A DNA stretch of 64,000 nucleotides from Endocalyx cinctus (lineage: Eukaryota > Ascomycota > Sordariomycetes > Amphisphaeriales > Apiosporaceae). The notes beneath the pieces were generated by a model. That model saw nothing but the letters and a program-made list of their open reading frames with translations, had not been told where the DNA came from and did no database searches. Below, piece by piece: positions 21,484-32,935 of the stretch. A program made the translations under genes and the position numbers. The number at the start of each line of letters is the position of its first letter. Position 1 is the first letter of the stretch. The stretch covers positions 2,267,345 to 2,331,344 of the forward strand of contig BCKC01000008.1 of the NCBI GenBank assembly GCA_001600455.1, in the 5' to 3' direction.

Positions 21484-22926
21484 AGAGAGGAGCTCCAGAG
21501 AAATGAGATGCTTTCCAAAAATGATTTCTCTGGGTAAGCTCAAGGCCGCGATCCTCAGGCCACGTCGGAGCTGAGCTACCATCCAAAAGCCAACAAACTC
21601 TAGACAATCACCAAAAGTCGAAGGTCCTGTCAACTATCTTGTTAAAATAACTCTGACTCGAGCTTTGCAGGCAACATCATTAGGTTAGAGACAGTGAAGA
21701 GGGAGTGGTATATTGTAGAGCTGAGTTGGAGGAGGGTTTGGCCACTTTTGTGCCAGCTTGGCAGAATATACTTTGCTCTAATTACTACTCTCGATGTCAA
21801 AGGATACATCAACCAGAGGAGAAAGGTGTGGCTATATTTCTCTTTTTTTACTTCAAGAACTGAACAGCTGGAAATTCTAAGCAATCACAACTTTAGGTAA
21901 CGAGCTCATGATAATAAATACAGGTTGAAGTCCTATTTCAATAATGCACAACAGTGACGGCTGCTATCTCCCCCCTCCTCCTCTTTTATTTTTTCCAGGC
22001 AAGCTATTAGGGCAAGTCCGGTATCAGCCAAACCACTGACATTAAGGCCCATTAATGTTCGTTTATGGCTGGGTCTTCTAATAATGCTCGTAATACCTCC
22101 CAAACATCCTACAATGGGATCTATTGGGTGATATTACATCAGGAAAAGGTAGGGACGTTGTTAATGAATCATGGTATGGATTAATATCTTAATAATATAG
22201 TGAAATATCTAATGTTTAATTCATTTATTCTAATCTCTAAGTCGGGAACGTATTGCTAGCAAATAATCGATGCCCTGTAATGTCATATGGGGGGTTAATT
22301 ATTGTGAAGCTATATTCACCTAGTACATTTGTATTTCCTAGAAGTATATTGCCATTGACTGGAAGGTACGGCTTTATATATACTGTACCGAATTTTACGA
22401 CATCCGATTAGGAATGAACCCAGTTTCCCTCCGCACATCCACTCTAATCTAAGGAAATCCTAAGCTCATTCATTTTCTCTGGACACCACAAAACCAACAC
22501 GTCTAATTATAAAATCTTCTTTTACTATTACCCAACTTTGTAAAAGAATCAAGTGAGATACTCCTAGTTGTCCTCTTATCTTGTTTCCCATTCAACTTCG
22601 GGTAGACACAAAGATATATATGATTATATAAATTTTACACGACGATAAACGAGGTAAGTTGTTATTTATTAATTGCACAAAATTCCCTTCAGCACCTGGA
22701 CAGCATTTTTGGAGAATATTTTTTGTTCATTGTTTACAATCAAGATCGGCTTCCCCGCCAGGACCTTATCTCTTGACTTTTTGAACCTGTAATAACCATC
22801 ATCCTTCTGATTCCTTTCGCGATACCTGAAGACTAATCATAACAATCACTTGTTTTCTTCTGCCTTCTTATAAAAATAAAAACGAATGAATGTTAAATAA
22901 ACCCTGACAAAACCAAACAGACGAAG
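21484..22926. other. Intergenic spacer
   Basis: An AT-rich stretch downstream of the HMG relic. The open frame at 21694-21900 has no recognisable motif. The last 300 bases are the presumed promoter and leader of the heptad-repeat gene. No RNA gene or mobile element is recognised. Confidence 0.5.
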
Positions 22927-23736
22927 ATGGCTGAGCCCAACAACCTTTCAAAGGAAGAGCTCGTAGGCGAGCTCGAGAATCAGGCCACAAACGAAGACAT
23001 CGCGAATCGAGATAACGTCAGCACCCACGCGACCGTAAACAAGAGATTTGACCCCCAGGTCACAGACCTAGAGCGCCAATCTGCGTATCATCTCTATGAC
23101 CGTGTCAATACCAATCGCCAAGATCCCAAGGTCGTGGAGCCGAAAATTCAGCATGCATCCTGGATAATTACGCATTTATCCCAGAAAATTAAGCTTGCAT
23201 CCCAGAAAATTAAGCTTACATCCCAGAAACTTACGCTTGTATCCCGAAGAGTTACGCGTGCATCCCGGGAAATTACGGGTCTATACCGGAAAATGTCGCG
23301 TGCATGCCAGGTAATTGCTATGGCAAACACGGAAGTCGTACGGCAAGTTGAACCGTTCAGTGACCAGATCGAACAACTCGTGCCAATAAGCCAGCAGGCG
23401 AAGGACCAGGTCCAGCAGATGGAAGACCTGACTCAGCAGATGAACGATCAGACCCGGCGGATGAACGACCAGGTCCAGCAGATGAAAGACCTAACTCAGC
23501 AGATGAACGACCAGGCCCAACAGATGAACGACGCGGCCGACCAGATGAAATACTGGACCCGGCAGATGAACGACCTGACCCAGCAGGTGAACGACGAGAC
23601 CCAGGAGATGAAAAACCGCACCACGCAACAGGATGTCCGACCTGCTGGCAACGAGCGAGCTTCTTCCTCCATCCCCGTGTCCCAGACAGCTGTCGAACCC
23701 CTCCTAACTCCAAATGCTCCAACCTCCGACAGTTAA
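22927..23736 (+). CDS. Orphan heptad-repeat coiled-coil protein, 269 aa
   Basis: A single-exon frame starting at ATG 22927. Residues 82-130 are seven consecutive 7-residue units of the type KLASQKI / KLTSQKL / TRASREI. Residues 159-228 are ten units of the type NDQTQQM / KDLTQQM. Both have the hydrophobic residue at the same place and so should form a long coiled coil. The units are near-identical 21-bp DNA repeats, so the protein grew by tandem duplication. There is no signal peptide or membrane segment. I do not recognise the family. After the TAA, another frame (23732-23866) stays open for 45 codons and ends in a bipartite nuclear-localisation-like tail, suggesting that the true C-terminus may be longer (see findings). 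It lies 1.4 kb past the HMG-box relic. Confidence 0.6.
   Translation: MAEPNNLSKEELVGELENQATNEDIANRDNVSTHATVNKRFDPQVTDLERQSAYHLYDRVNTNRQDPKVVEPKIQHASWIITHLSQKIKLASQKIKLTSQKLTLVSRRVTRASREITGLYRKMSRACQVIAMANTEVVRQVEPFSDQIEQLVPISQQAKDQVQQMEDLTQQMNDQTRRMNDQVQQMKDLTQQMNDQAQQMNDAADQMKYWTRQMNDLTQQVNDETQEMKNRTTQQDVRPAGNERASSSIPVSQTAVEPLLTPNAPTSDS
23170..23316 (+). repeat. 21-bp tandem repeat array 1 (7 units)
   Basis: Seven in-frame 21-bp units encode THLSQKI, KLASQKI, KLTSQKL, TLVSRRV, TRASREI, TGLYRKM and SRACQVI. Similarity is strongest between the second and third units, so duplication there is recent. Confidence 0.75.
23401..23610 (+). repeat. 21-bp tandem repeat array 2 (10 units)
   Basis: Ten in-frame 21-bp units with consensus around CAGATGAACGAC encode xDxxQQM-type heptads. 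The unit differs from array 1, so two independent expansions occurred in one gene. Confidence 0.8.
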
Positions 23737-23866
23737 TAATCCTACTCCCCCAGACCTCGACGACAGGAACGAAGCTCCCGTCGACACTTCGATAAACAGC
23801 AAAAGGAGACGTCATCGTTCTGATTCCGCTCCTCTCACTCGTCTGAAGAAGACCAAGAATAATTAG

Positions 23867-26800
23867 TTACAAATGGGCAGTGGGAGGTGACTTCGGCTCC
23901 GGGGCTCGAGAACCGGAGGATGACGAGCAAGAAAACGGGCTAAGGCTTCAAACGAGCTAGTCTATTGTGGTAACGTCGACGAATGGAGGGCTGGTATACT
24001 TATGATATACCATGGTGTGTATTATGCGAAAGATTTGTAGGCATGGGAATACAAAGGAGGATAGGTTGAAGATGTGGATGTAAACTGGAGGCCACAGCCG
24101 TCAGATCAACTTAATACAAGACATTATAAAATCATTCCCTGCCTGACTCGACGCGAAGGTGTGTAGCTATTCATCTGCTCGTTTATACGTGACTTTGCAA
24201 GGCAGCCTATCCGCATCGAGAATTTCTTAACTCCGATATTGCTCATCTACTGAGTAGAATGCCCATCGCATGCGATTAATAAGCCGCCTTTTTTTTTTTT
24301 TTGAAATAAATTAACGGATCTACTTCCGTTTGCCGGAAATGAGATGCTGCCAAGTAGAACAAGGTTAGTTGTCACATGTCAGGATGGCCCAAAGGAGTAG
24401 AAATTAGGATAATCAGCATGCTGCTAAGCGTAAATGTCTGGATAAGGTTTTGTGGAAAATGAGACATAGTTGCACCATTCCCGAAGGCGGGACTACATAC
24501 TGGGATTCCCCATCTCCCCCGTATTTTCTTGTCTTTTTGTTCCTGATATTGACCGGCAAGTCACAGGGGGGAATAGGCCCCCGGCTTGGATCGGTATACC
24601 GACGGCAGCAATATCAAGGGGGTCGTATAACTTATTCGTAAAGCTAAGGGGGTGACAATAAGCATCGCATGTGTTATAGCTATTAGAGAAACGCTATACT
24701 AGTGTGTACATAATCCCCGTCCCTCTTCGAGATACTCACGATATCTGGGGTAAGCAAGCTAGTGACTAAAAGAGGTCATTTACGTGGCATCCTTCCTATC
24801 TCTACGATTATTAGGATTAAATTTCAAGGCTGGTAACATCTCCAAAACCATAAAGAGTATGTAATGAAAATAATAGTAGCTGACACTAGGATTTGTTTTC
24901 ATTTTCTTTTAGTCATCTTATTGTGTATGGGAGGAAGCGTGACCTCGTCCCATGGGGAGTCAGATGTTTATGTTAAGTTAGCGGGGGAAGGGAAAAAAAT
25001 CCGCCAAGGCCGCGATAAGTTAAGGGCCGTGGGTTGTGCCGCTAAGAAAAACGACGTGGCAGCATCTCACCGGGGCAGATTCAAGTTAAAAGGTCGTTTT
25101 TAAAAAATGCAAAGCTAGCCAGCCAACTCGCGTCTCCTCGGCCGTCCGTGTGTAGCGGTCTGTCTATTTTAGGGTATTTTAAATGATACCATTCCCGAAG
25201 CTGTAGTCTACTCCCCCCCGAACTGTCGGTGAGATCAACAAGATTGTGTTAAGATGTGGAAGACGCACATGGCCTTTTGACCAATTAAGGGACGAACCGT
25301 AAGGATAGTGTTGGAACTAGCTACTCAATTGAGAATGGAAGGATTTGATACAGCTCGACTCGAGAATAGTGGCATGATTCGAACACATGTTTCAATTATT
25401 TTCGATAGATTTACTATGTATACTGGTTGTTAAAAAGTTATGGGGGATAAGTAGTGTAGCTAAATTCTATAGGCTATGTTTCAAGATGGGTTCTGCAGGT
25501 AACTGGAGACGACGAGGGCGGTGAAGGGGATCCGAGGAGGTACCTTTTTTGGGGGGTGGGACGGGTTGACGTTAATGCCATCTTTCCATTCATGCTATCC
25601 TTGGAATGGCGTTAGAGAACGCGTATTCTGCATTGTGCAACGGCAGAATAATAATGCGCACTGTTACACATCTGAAATCTGGGTTTTGCATAGGCTAGAT
25701 CGATACGTGGTAGAGAGAAGAGAACCTCCTGATCGTCGTCTAGGTGGCATAAAAATTTCATAAGTATACACTACACGACAAGATCATCGAATAAAGGAGG
25801 TAATTCTTTTACCTAAATCAAGGGAATGAGAGATAAAAGAGAGAGAGAAAAAAAAACAAGAACGAAAAGAGAGAAAAGCAATGAGTAAGTTCAGTAAAAG
25901 TCTTTATGAGTCTCTTTTTTATCTTTCTCCTCGATCCCCTAGACCCATCAAGGGAAACTAGAAGAAGATCATCCGGGGCACCCACTTCGTATGTAACCTC
26001 TACGACAATTGAGTTACGAATAAATGGCAGAGCGCGAAAGAAAGAACGCGATCTAGACAATGGGATGGAGCAGTACAGATGAAAACAGATCCCGTATTTT
26101 CCCGAACTACGAGAAAAGAAAAATATGGAAAAAAAAGAAAGCAAAACTAAAAGATTCAATAAAAAAGATTGATGAATTGGTGAAGCTGAAAAGTTGGAAA
26201 AGATAAGATAGGTAATAATGATGATTGACTCGTATTGGATGTATCCATGGATGTACTATCAGTATTTTTACTCTTTTTTTTTTTTTTTTTTTAGCGAGGA
26301 GGCTCAATTATCCAAGATTATTAGTTTAGATCATTATTAGATCTTAGATCTGAATAGATTCAGGTCAACAGATCTTTTTTTAATTTTCTTTTGGTTGATT
26401 ATGGACATTACCAGTTTCAATGGTTGATGGTCAATTGATCTGCTTAAATTTAGTAAAATCACTTCGTCTTTTTTCTTCCGATCAGGAATTAATATGCAAA
26501 ATCAGAAGAGCTGTTCGGAGTATATCCATCTGTTTTACATCCAGTTATGATGTCAGATCACATGTGGTAACAATTATCATGGATAAACCTCGTATTACCT
26601 CACTAAGTAATAAATAAATAGGCAGTGCAACTACTAAGGCTATAGGTACATACGTGGACCTAGTATACCTAAGTACACTAAGTAAGTACTTATTCTTATA
26701 GGTAATCTACGGAGTACTCTTATCGAACTTATCTTGCATTTATATGTACTTACATAAGTACTGTGTATACATATTTGCGGACGTGCTAAGTGATGCTGGA

Positions 26801-27693
26801 TTGGAGGTACTTACAGGTACCGAAACGCTAAATATCTTATTGTATATTGTCAGGGGTACTTTATAAACCGCTATAAACAAGGCTCAGTGGCCCTCAGGGA
26901 CAAGTATTAAATAAAGTTCACATTGGCGTAATCGGTTATCAGCTACAACGCTATACAGTGCTGTATATACCGATTGGATGTACCTATTTAGAAGTATTTA
27001 CACGTAGGTACCTAAGGTGCTAGGTTGTATACCACGTAACCTTTTAGCTGCATTGTAACGGAAAGATAGCGAGTATGTCACTGTTCAAAGAACTCGCTAT
27101 CTCTTTTGGTTACCCTTTCTTTCTTCATTTTATTTTGATTATTTCCAACGCCACAGATAAATAATATAAAATTGACTTCTCTAATAATACAAAGGTCTGA
27201 TAAAAGTCTGCTATGGTCTAGAATGTGATTAATTGCCTCTAAATCTCTTTTTCTTTCTACTACCAAAGACCAGTAACTACTGGACGCTGCACCATAGCAA
27301 GACCGTGGAATTACTCGAATCAACTCCACCACCAAGGTCCACATCCACCCCCACCAGTACCATCCTAGACAGCGTCAATAATACCCATGAGAGAGAGAGA
27401 GAGAGAGAGTCTGGAAAACAAGGGTTATACACTTGTCACAATTCAGGAGGGAATAGGTAATCCCCACCTAATAACTATGTAATACCTAGTGTATTTGCCT
27501 TGGTTGTCTTTTAATTATTCCGCTACTACTACACACTATACTCATTAAATTCTTTGGATCTAAAAAGCCTTCGAATGACCAACCTATTAGAACCATAGAC
27601 AACCGCCCTGTTTCATTGTTGACCATTTTATTCCTCTGTATTAGCCGGTCCCCTCACTGCCTTCTGTATTTGTCCTGATCACGAGAGCTCAAA
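23867..27693. other. 3.8-kb AT-rich gene-poor spacer
   Basis: No gene is supported. Short ORFs near 24.5, 24.9 and 25.5 kb carry no motif. The interval has an A/G-rich block (25830-25870 and 26100-26170), a T19 tract (26274-26292), a cluster of short GTAC/TACCT-type motifs around 26640-27030 including one TACGGAGTA, and a (GA)10 array (27389-27409). The last 250 bases are the leader and promoter of the 784-aa gene. Confidence 0.5.
27389..27409. repeat. (GA)10 microsatellite
   Basis: Ten GA units about 285 bp upstream of the ATG of the 784-aa gene. GA tracts are common in fungal promoters. Confidence 0.85.
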
Positions 27694-30048
27694 ATGGCGA
27701 CAGGTGACGATCAGCCAATGCCCGATGCACCACCCACAGCAAAACCTCGACGCCGATTTGCTCCTCAATTAGTCGAGGAGACTTCGAGGTCATCTAAAAA
27801 GCAAGATGCCGCTCCAACAATATCCAAACCCTCTGAACCCACCGATTCAGCAAAAATAACTACTAGAGACGCCTCCGTTCAAGTAAATGACACGGAAATG
27901 CCTGATATACCCCCCTCCTCGAGACCCTCCAAACCTTCCAAGCCAATTCGACGTTTTAATCCTGTTCCAATTGAAACTACTTTCGATTCCTACAGAGTCA
28001 ATAATAAGAATCCTATCGGACCTACTGCTGAACTTACTCCCGATCCTTCGCCGACAACCCCGCAGTCAGCTGCCAGTTTTGGAGAAACATCTTACAATGC
28101 GTCATCTAGTCAAGCACCCGTAGAAAATAAGCCCAAGAGACGGTTCAAACCACAATTGATTGAAACGACAAGAAGGGCTCGGAGAGCCGGTCAGGATGGT
28201 CCAGCTACGAAACCCACCGACAAGACCGATATCACACCTGGAACGAATCACATTTATGTCCCGAAGCCGAAGCGGAAACCTGCCTCCAAACCTGCCTCTC
28301 GTCCCGGAAGCTCTGGCCTGGCACATACTCTCGGTGACAGCGACGAGGATGACCATCGCTTTCTTACCCCTCCTCGGCGCCAGCAGTCCATGAAGCCCCA
28401 CCCAAACACCCGAAGGGCCACTCGTAACAACTCGTATCACCCGGATCTGGATACTATACTATCCTCGGAATCGGGTAATTCCTCGGAAGAAAATGAGGAC
28501 CCCAAAATCCCTGCCCCCAAAGTTGGAGTTCCGAACCTACCCGAAAAGAACGGGACAGATCTACCAAAAGATGCCGGATCTTGGAGTAGTAGAAATTACG
28601 AATTACGCAACCGAAGAGAGTCATGTGATGAGGAATTCTCTGGTTACCTTCTCGCCGTCGCCGCGAGAGAGGCGCATAGACAGCGAGAGCTGGAACAGGC
28701 TATGTTTGCCTTTCCCAACGGTGTTAGGGCCGAAGGTGTAGAACATTTTTTTGTCAGGGATAATTCCGAAGACGACGTTCCTGTCGAGGAACAGCTGCGG
28801 CATGGGACTTCGCAGCTATTACGACGTAAGTCGACCGATCCCGGGTGGGCTGTCAAAGAAATGAGAGCTCACGCAGAAAAGCTGGCTCACGCGGCGGTTA
28901 GGAACATGAGCGTGGACGAGGATTCGGATCTGACTCCTCCTCCACCCGACCCACTTTGGACGACCAATGCGCGCCGAGAGTCATACGATAGTGACATGGT
29001 AGACGTTAGCAGAAGCCCGTACGCTCGCGCCGAATCGCCAGCCCTGCTATCTCTGACTTCGCCGATCCAAGAAAAGCCCATATCTCCGCCTCCCGCCGGC
29101 GGGATGAAAGCTGGCCCCTGGAATATGCCATTTGCCGCCTTCCAACCCAGCGAACCAGAAGATCGAGAACTACGCAGGATGCGCCAAGCCGCTTCGCCCC
29201 CTATGCTGGGCTCGGATCTCAAGTTCCGCATGTGTCCCAGCCCGCAAAGTACTCGTATGGAACCTACTCACCCTTACACGCAGACTCAAAAACCCGAGGA
29301 AGTAAACCGTGACATCACAGGCGGAACCGGTCTCTGGCGTGGCTACTGCTCCGCCAAGGCTAACAACGACAATTGTACCCCGGGCCTCCACGCCCCTCCG
29401 CTCCTTCAAACCCCCTTGGAACCGAGGTCGCCCGTGGATGTCTTCTCCAGCGCCTTCTCGACGTTCGTGGCCAGCACAAACGGCACACAATCACCAGGCA
29501 CGCTTTCGCCTTCAAAACGCACCAGCCAGAATTACAACAAAGGGGGATTACAGCTACTATCAAGTCTAGACGAACGCCTTAATAGGGAAAAGGCCCGTAA
29601 AGAACGCGAGGACCGTATCCTGTCTGAGTTTAACGATGCTTTCGTCACCCAGGTGTATAACTACCTCAGCCTTGGCTACCCCGCCATGGCGCGAGACTTC
29701 GACGATGAGATCAGCAAGATCAGTGGCATCTCGGTGTCGGAGCTCCGGTCTAACGACGACCAAGAAATCGGAAAGGGGTTCATGTTGCAAATGCAGATAT
29801 CACTTGACGATGAACGCCTTGGCCACGGCACCGGTAATTACAGCAGCGATGACGAACACGTGCGCCTCCGCTCGCCGCAGGAAGACGAAGAACAGGAAAA
29901 GAAAAAGAAAAACCAAAAACCTCCACGTTGGAGAGCTTTGAGACTGTATATCCGAGAATGGGCTCGTCAACATCCCAACCTTAACGAGGATGGTCCCGGA
30001 AACCTCGCCTGGGGTGTCAGAGCTAGAAGAGGAAGCTGGGCTATCTAA
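27694..30048 (+). CDS. Conserved-looking disordered basic protein, 784 aa, function unknown
   Basis: A single-exon frame starting at ATG 27694, long and codon-biased. The first ~300 residues are Pro/Ser/Lys/Arg-rich and disordered. They carry three copies of a motif of the form RRF-x-P-x-x-x-E-(E/T)-T: RRRFAPQLVEET (19-30), IRRFNPVPIETT (85-96) and KRRFKPQLIETT (148-159). Further on are YELRNRRESCDEEFSGYLLA near 300-320 and acidic patches. A charged helix (LDERLNREKARKEREDRI) is followed by a more ordered domain (VYNYLSLGYPAMARDFDDEI, SKISGISVSELR) near residues 650-690. The tail ends WGVRARRGSWAI after a basic PPRWRALRLYIREWARQ segment. No enzyme motif or membrane segment is seen. Nuclear location is plausible from the basic clusters but is inference. 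Confidence 0.8.
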   Translation: MATGDDQPMPDAPPTAKPRRRFAPQLVEETSRSSKKQDAAPTISKPSEPTDSAKITTRDASVQVNDTEMPDIPPSSRPSKPSKPIRRFNPVPIETTFDSYRVNNKNPIGPTAELTPDPSPTTPQSAASFGETSYNASSSQAPVENKPKRRFKPQLIETTRRARRAGQDGPATKPTDKTDITPGTNHIYVPKPKRKPASKPASRPGSSGLAHTLGDSDEDDHRFLTPPRRQQSMKPHPNTRRATRNNSYHPDLDTILSSESGNSSEENEDPKIPAPKVGVPNLPEKNGTDLPKDAGSWSSRNYELRNRRESCDEEFSGYLLAVAAREAHRQRELEQAMFAFPNGVRAEGVEHFFVRDNSEDDVPVEEQLRHGTSQLLRRKSTDPGWAVKEMRAHAEKLAHAAVRNMSVDEDSDLTPPPPDPLWTTNARRESYDSDMVDVSRSPYARAESPALLSLTSPIQEKPISPPPAGGMKAGPWNMPFAAFQPSEPEDRELRRMRQAASPPMLGSDLKFRMCPSPQSTRMEPTHPYTQTQKPEEVNRDITGGTGLWRGYCSAKANNDNCTPGLHAPPLLQTPLEPRSPVDVFSSAFSTFVASTNGTQSPGTLSPSKRTSQNYNKGGLQLLSSLDERLNREKARKEREDRILSEFNDAFVTQVYNYLSLGYPAMARDFDDEISKISGISVSELRSNDDQEIGKGFMLQMQISLDDERLGHGTGNYSSDDEHVRLRSPQEDEEQEKKKKNQKPPRWRALRLYIREWARQHPNLNEDGPGNLAWGVRARRGSWAI

Positions 30049-31147
30049 CCCGGGTGTTTTCTGTCCTTCCCTTGCTTTCTATCTCGTGTGGCATTTTATT
30101 ATCTAAATATGTCTTCATTATTCATTATTCAATCTCTGGTTTATAAACTTTTGTTTGCATATAAATATTTTAACTTAACCTTTGGGCATTATGTTTCGGC
30201 GTTGTTCAGGATTTCACATATCGGCCAGGTTCGGCTGCCAAAAAGAAGAAGCACAATTGAAATGAAATAAGCATGGTATTGCTTATTGTATGTACTTAAA
30301 CAGAAAAGGGCCTTCATTACGGTCTTGGCGAGAGCGTCTGCTTGGTAGAGGATAGACCGACATTCCTTAAAGGGGGGAGTTTGTTTATTTCCCGATAGCG
30401 AGTTGACTTGAGATAAATCAATAACTTTATAAATGAACCTACGTGATAAATAAATGCGTGAAAATTCTAGGTGAAGATAGGAATGAGGGGACATGGGATG
30501 ATGTATGTGGCTGGATTTAGCTGAGCGTCTGGAGTCTGGGGCCTAGCGCTAATAATCGGCATGTCAGATTACAAGAGCGTTAGGTTAATGCAGATCATGA
30601 GGCTCACGAATTAATGAGACGACATGCCTAACCTAGTACGTAGAATTCTCAAACTATAGCCGATGGAGAGATTATCATGAGAAAATATTCTGAAGTGAGA
30701 GGAGAATACCAGACGAGGTGATATCATGTTAAAGGTCAAGTTATAAACTGAAAATTATAGTATTACTTTATTATACTTTCTCCCTTCATACGGGGATAGG
30801 TACCCGTCTTGTTCATTCAAAATTAATATGCAACGCCGTAAGTAGAATCTTCAGCGATACTCCCCCGGCAAGTCAGACATATCTCACCGATCAGAATACG
30901 CCCAGGCCCTGTTACTAACGCCACAATAGAGGACTGTAGAGCGTTATTCTTTTTTTTTTTTTTTTTTCGAACGTTTTCACCCAGAAACCGATATTTCGAA
31001 CTGAATACTCGGTGTATCGGTGCTCCCGGCCGGCATGGAGTAAGTGAAGTTCCAAATCTCGAAACCGCTGTTTTTTTTCAATCATGAATGCGTTAGTCAA
31101 TGCGCCGGATAAATTCTTCAATCACTTTCTGTCTCATTCAGGGCAAC
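30049..31147. other. Intergenic spacer
   Basis: This is the 3' region of the 784-aa gene (+) and of the minus-strand secreted protein gene. It is AT-rich, with a T-tract at about 30951-30967. No gene is supported on either strand. Confidence 0.5.
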
Positions 31148-32935
31148 TTACTGAACCGCATCACACCCTCCGCCATATGCACCACAGAAGTTAATCTCAG
31201 GTGTCAAGTCAACCGTTCCCGAAACCTCTACATCGACGCCCGCGATGTCTTCCCAACCAGCCACCGTCCTATTTTCCTGGCCTCCTCCCAAGGGATTCGG
31301 GCTGATCAGGAAAGTGAAAGTGGCGTTAGTATCGGCGCTCGCGCCCGGATACGTCATATTGACGAACCCCGGGCCGATCTCGACGTCGAGGGCCGTCTGC
31401 GACGGGTACAGGGTCCAGAAGCCGACCGAGTCGTCGGCGCGCAGCCACTGCGCGACGACGGGGTTCCACTGGGACCGGTCCTCGCGCGCGCCGCCTAGCG
31501 CCGTCTGGTCGAACGACTCGCCGCCGAGGGTCAGGTTCGCCGAGAGCCAGGCGGTGATATTTCGCGCGCGGGTGTCGACCGGCGGCGCGTACGCTTGGCC
31601 GGTCCAGAGGTGCTCGCCGGGAAACGCGGCGAGCTTGTCGACGGTGGATTGCGGGATCAGCGAGTTTTGGAAGGGCGCCATGACGGCGATTAGGGGCGCG
31701 GTGGCGTAGTCGTTCGCGTGCGCTACTACCCAGGGCTTTTTTTTTTATTTTTGGAAGGGTTAGCTTTTTTGACTCGCTCGTGGAAAGAAAGACGAGCGAG
31801 TGAGAAAAGGAAAAAGAAAAGAAAAGACGTACGGTGGATTGAATAGGGGCTTTCGATTTTCCTACGAGAGTCCATATATTCAAGTCGATCAACGCGATGT
31901 AATTATTCATATCAAACCCGTAGCTCCTATCCCACGGACCCGCCAAATTCCTCAAGTTGGCATTATACATATCCGCGAGCTGGGCCCACACCTGACGAAG
32001 GACCCTCGCCCCCTCGCGGCCCATGACCGAGTCCTCCGGCATGTACTTAGCCCACATGGCGAGGGCGTGCAAGGACGTCGAAGCGTACGTCGGGCTGTTG
32101 AACTCCGACAGCGTGTTATTGATGTTGAACAGCGCCAGGATCTCCGTCGCCTCGGTCTCCGCCGCGGCCGTCATGTTCGCGTCGCCGTGCTTGCGGCCCG
32201 TCCACCCCGCCACCACGGCTCGCATCAGCGACGGGTTGCTGTACGACGGGTACAGGTTGTCGCCGTCGACGCCGCCGACGCGGTACGAGTCCCCGACGGA
32301 GGCGTTGTACAGGCTCGAAAGGATCAGCTCTTGCAGGTCGGACGAGAGGAGGTCACCGTATTCTTCGTAGATCACCACGAGGTTCGTGCCGACGAATCCA
32401 CGCCAGTTCGGATCCCAGGATCCGTAGATCTGCGGTTTTCTTGTGAGACTTCTTTTCTTTTCTTTTCGAATCTGGGTTATATGTGCGCGATTGGCTTACC
32501 TCGGCTGGATAGTCCGGTGTCCCAGGATGTAGACCTTCTGGGTATTTCGCGTAATCGCCGTACCTGCGTCACGGAAACCTTTATTAATAACTATTGATCT
32601 CACCAATTTTTCTTTTTTAGTCTGGACGCTTACCATTGCTCGCTCGGATCCCTGTATTGCGCGCCTATGACGTTTCGGAGGATCCTCTCTGCTTGCTCAA
32701 CGTCGTCTCCGCGGTTGCGCTGGAGCAGACCGGTGGCGTAGTTGGGTGAGGACCGTGTCGTGTGAATGACGCCGTTTTGACTGAAGTAATCATATAGGTA
32801 GCCCGCTTTCCGATCATAGGTCTTCTCTAAGAATTCCATCGACTCGTCTAGGAGGCTCTGCGAGTTGGCATCCAAAGTCACGGAATGGACCGCATCTAAA
32901 AACGCCAATGCGGCGAACAGGAAGAAAGACCGCAT
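31148..32935 (-). CDS. Secreted 516-aa protein, predicted helical, family not named
   Basis: Four exons: 32935-32634, 32563-32500, 32429-31833 and 31735-31148. Donors are GTAAGC, GTAAGC and GTACGT, acceptors GCAG, GCAG and AAAG. The phases agree and give 516 residues. The ATG at 32935 begins a signal peptide (MRSFFLFAALAFLDAVHS). Features then include a YLYDYFSQNGVIHTTRSSPNYATG segment (about 50-72), GDYAKYPEGLHPGTPDYP, YGSWDPNWRGFVGTNLV (about 123-139), PTYASTSLHALAMWAKY and NLAGPWDRSYGFDMNNY. Many N-x-S/T sequons suggest extracellular glycosylation. The alternating helices and Trp/Tyr/Asp-rich loops recall secreted (alpha/alpha)-barrel carbohydrate-active proteins, but I cannot assign a family. 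The third acceptor is weak (preceded by A-rich sequence) and rests on frame continuity. Confidence 0.75.

Noticed and set aside
23170..23610. Regular repeats considered as a CRISPR-like array
   Set aside because: The repeats are in-frame 21-bp coding heptads without spacers; the host is a eukaryote.
23357..23815. Minus-strand Ser/Gly/Pro-rich repeat frame
   Set aside because: Antisense image of the 21-bp repeats of the heptad gene.
31326..32378. 350-aa continuous frame on the minus strand
   Set aside because: It reads through the third intron of the secreted-protein gene and then in the wrong frame (Arg/Pro-rich). The spliced model keeps coherent sequence.
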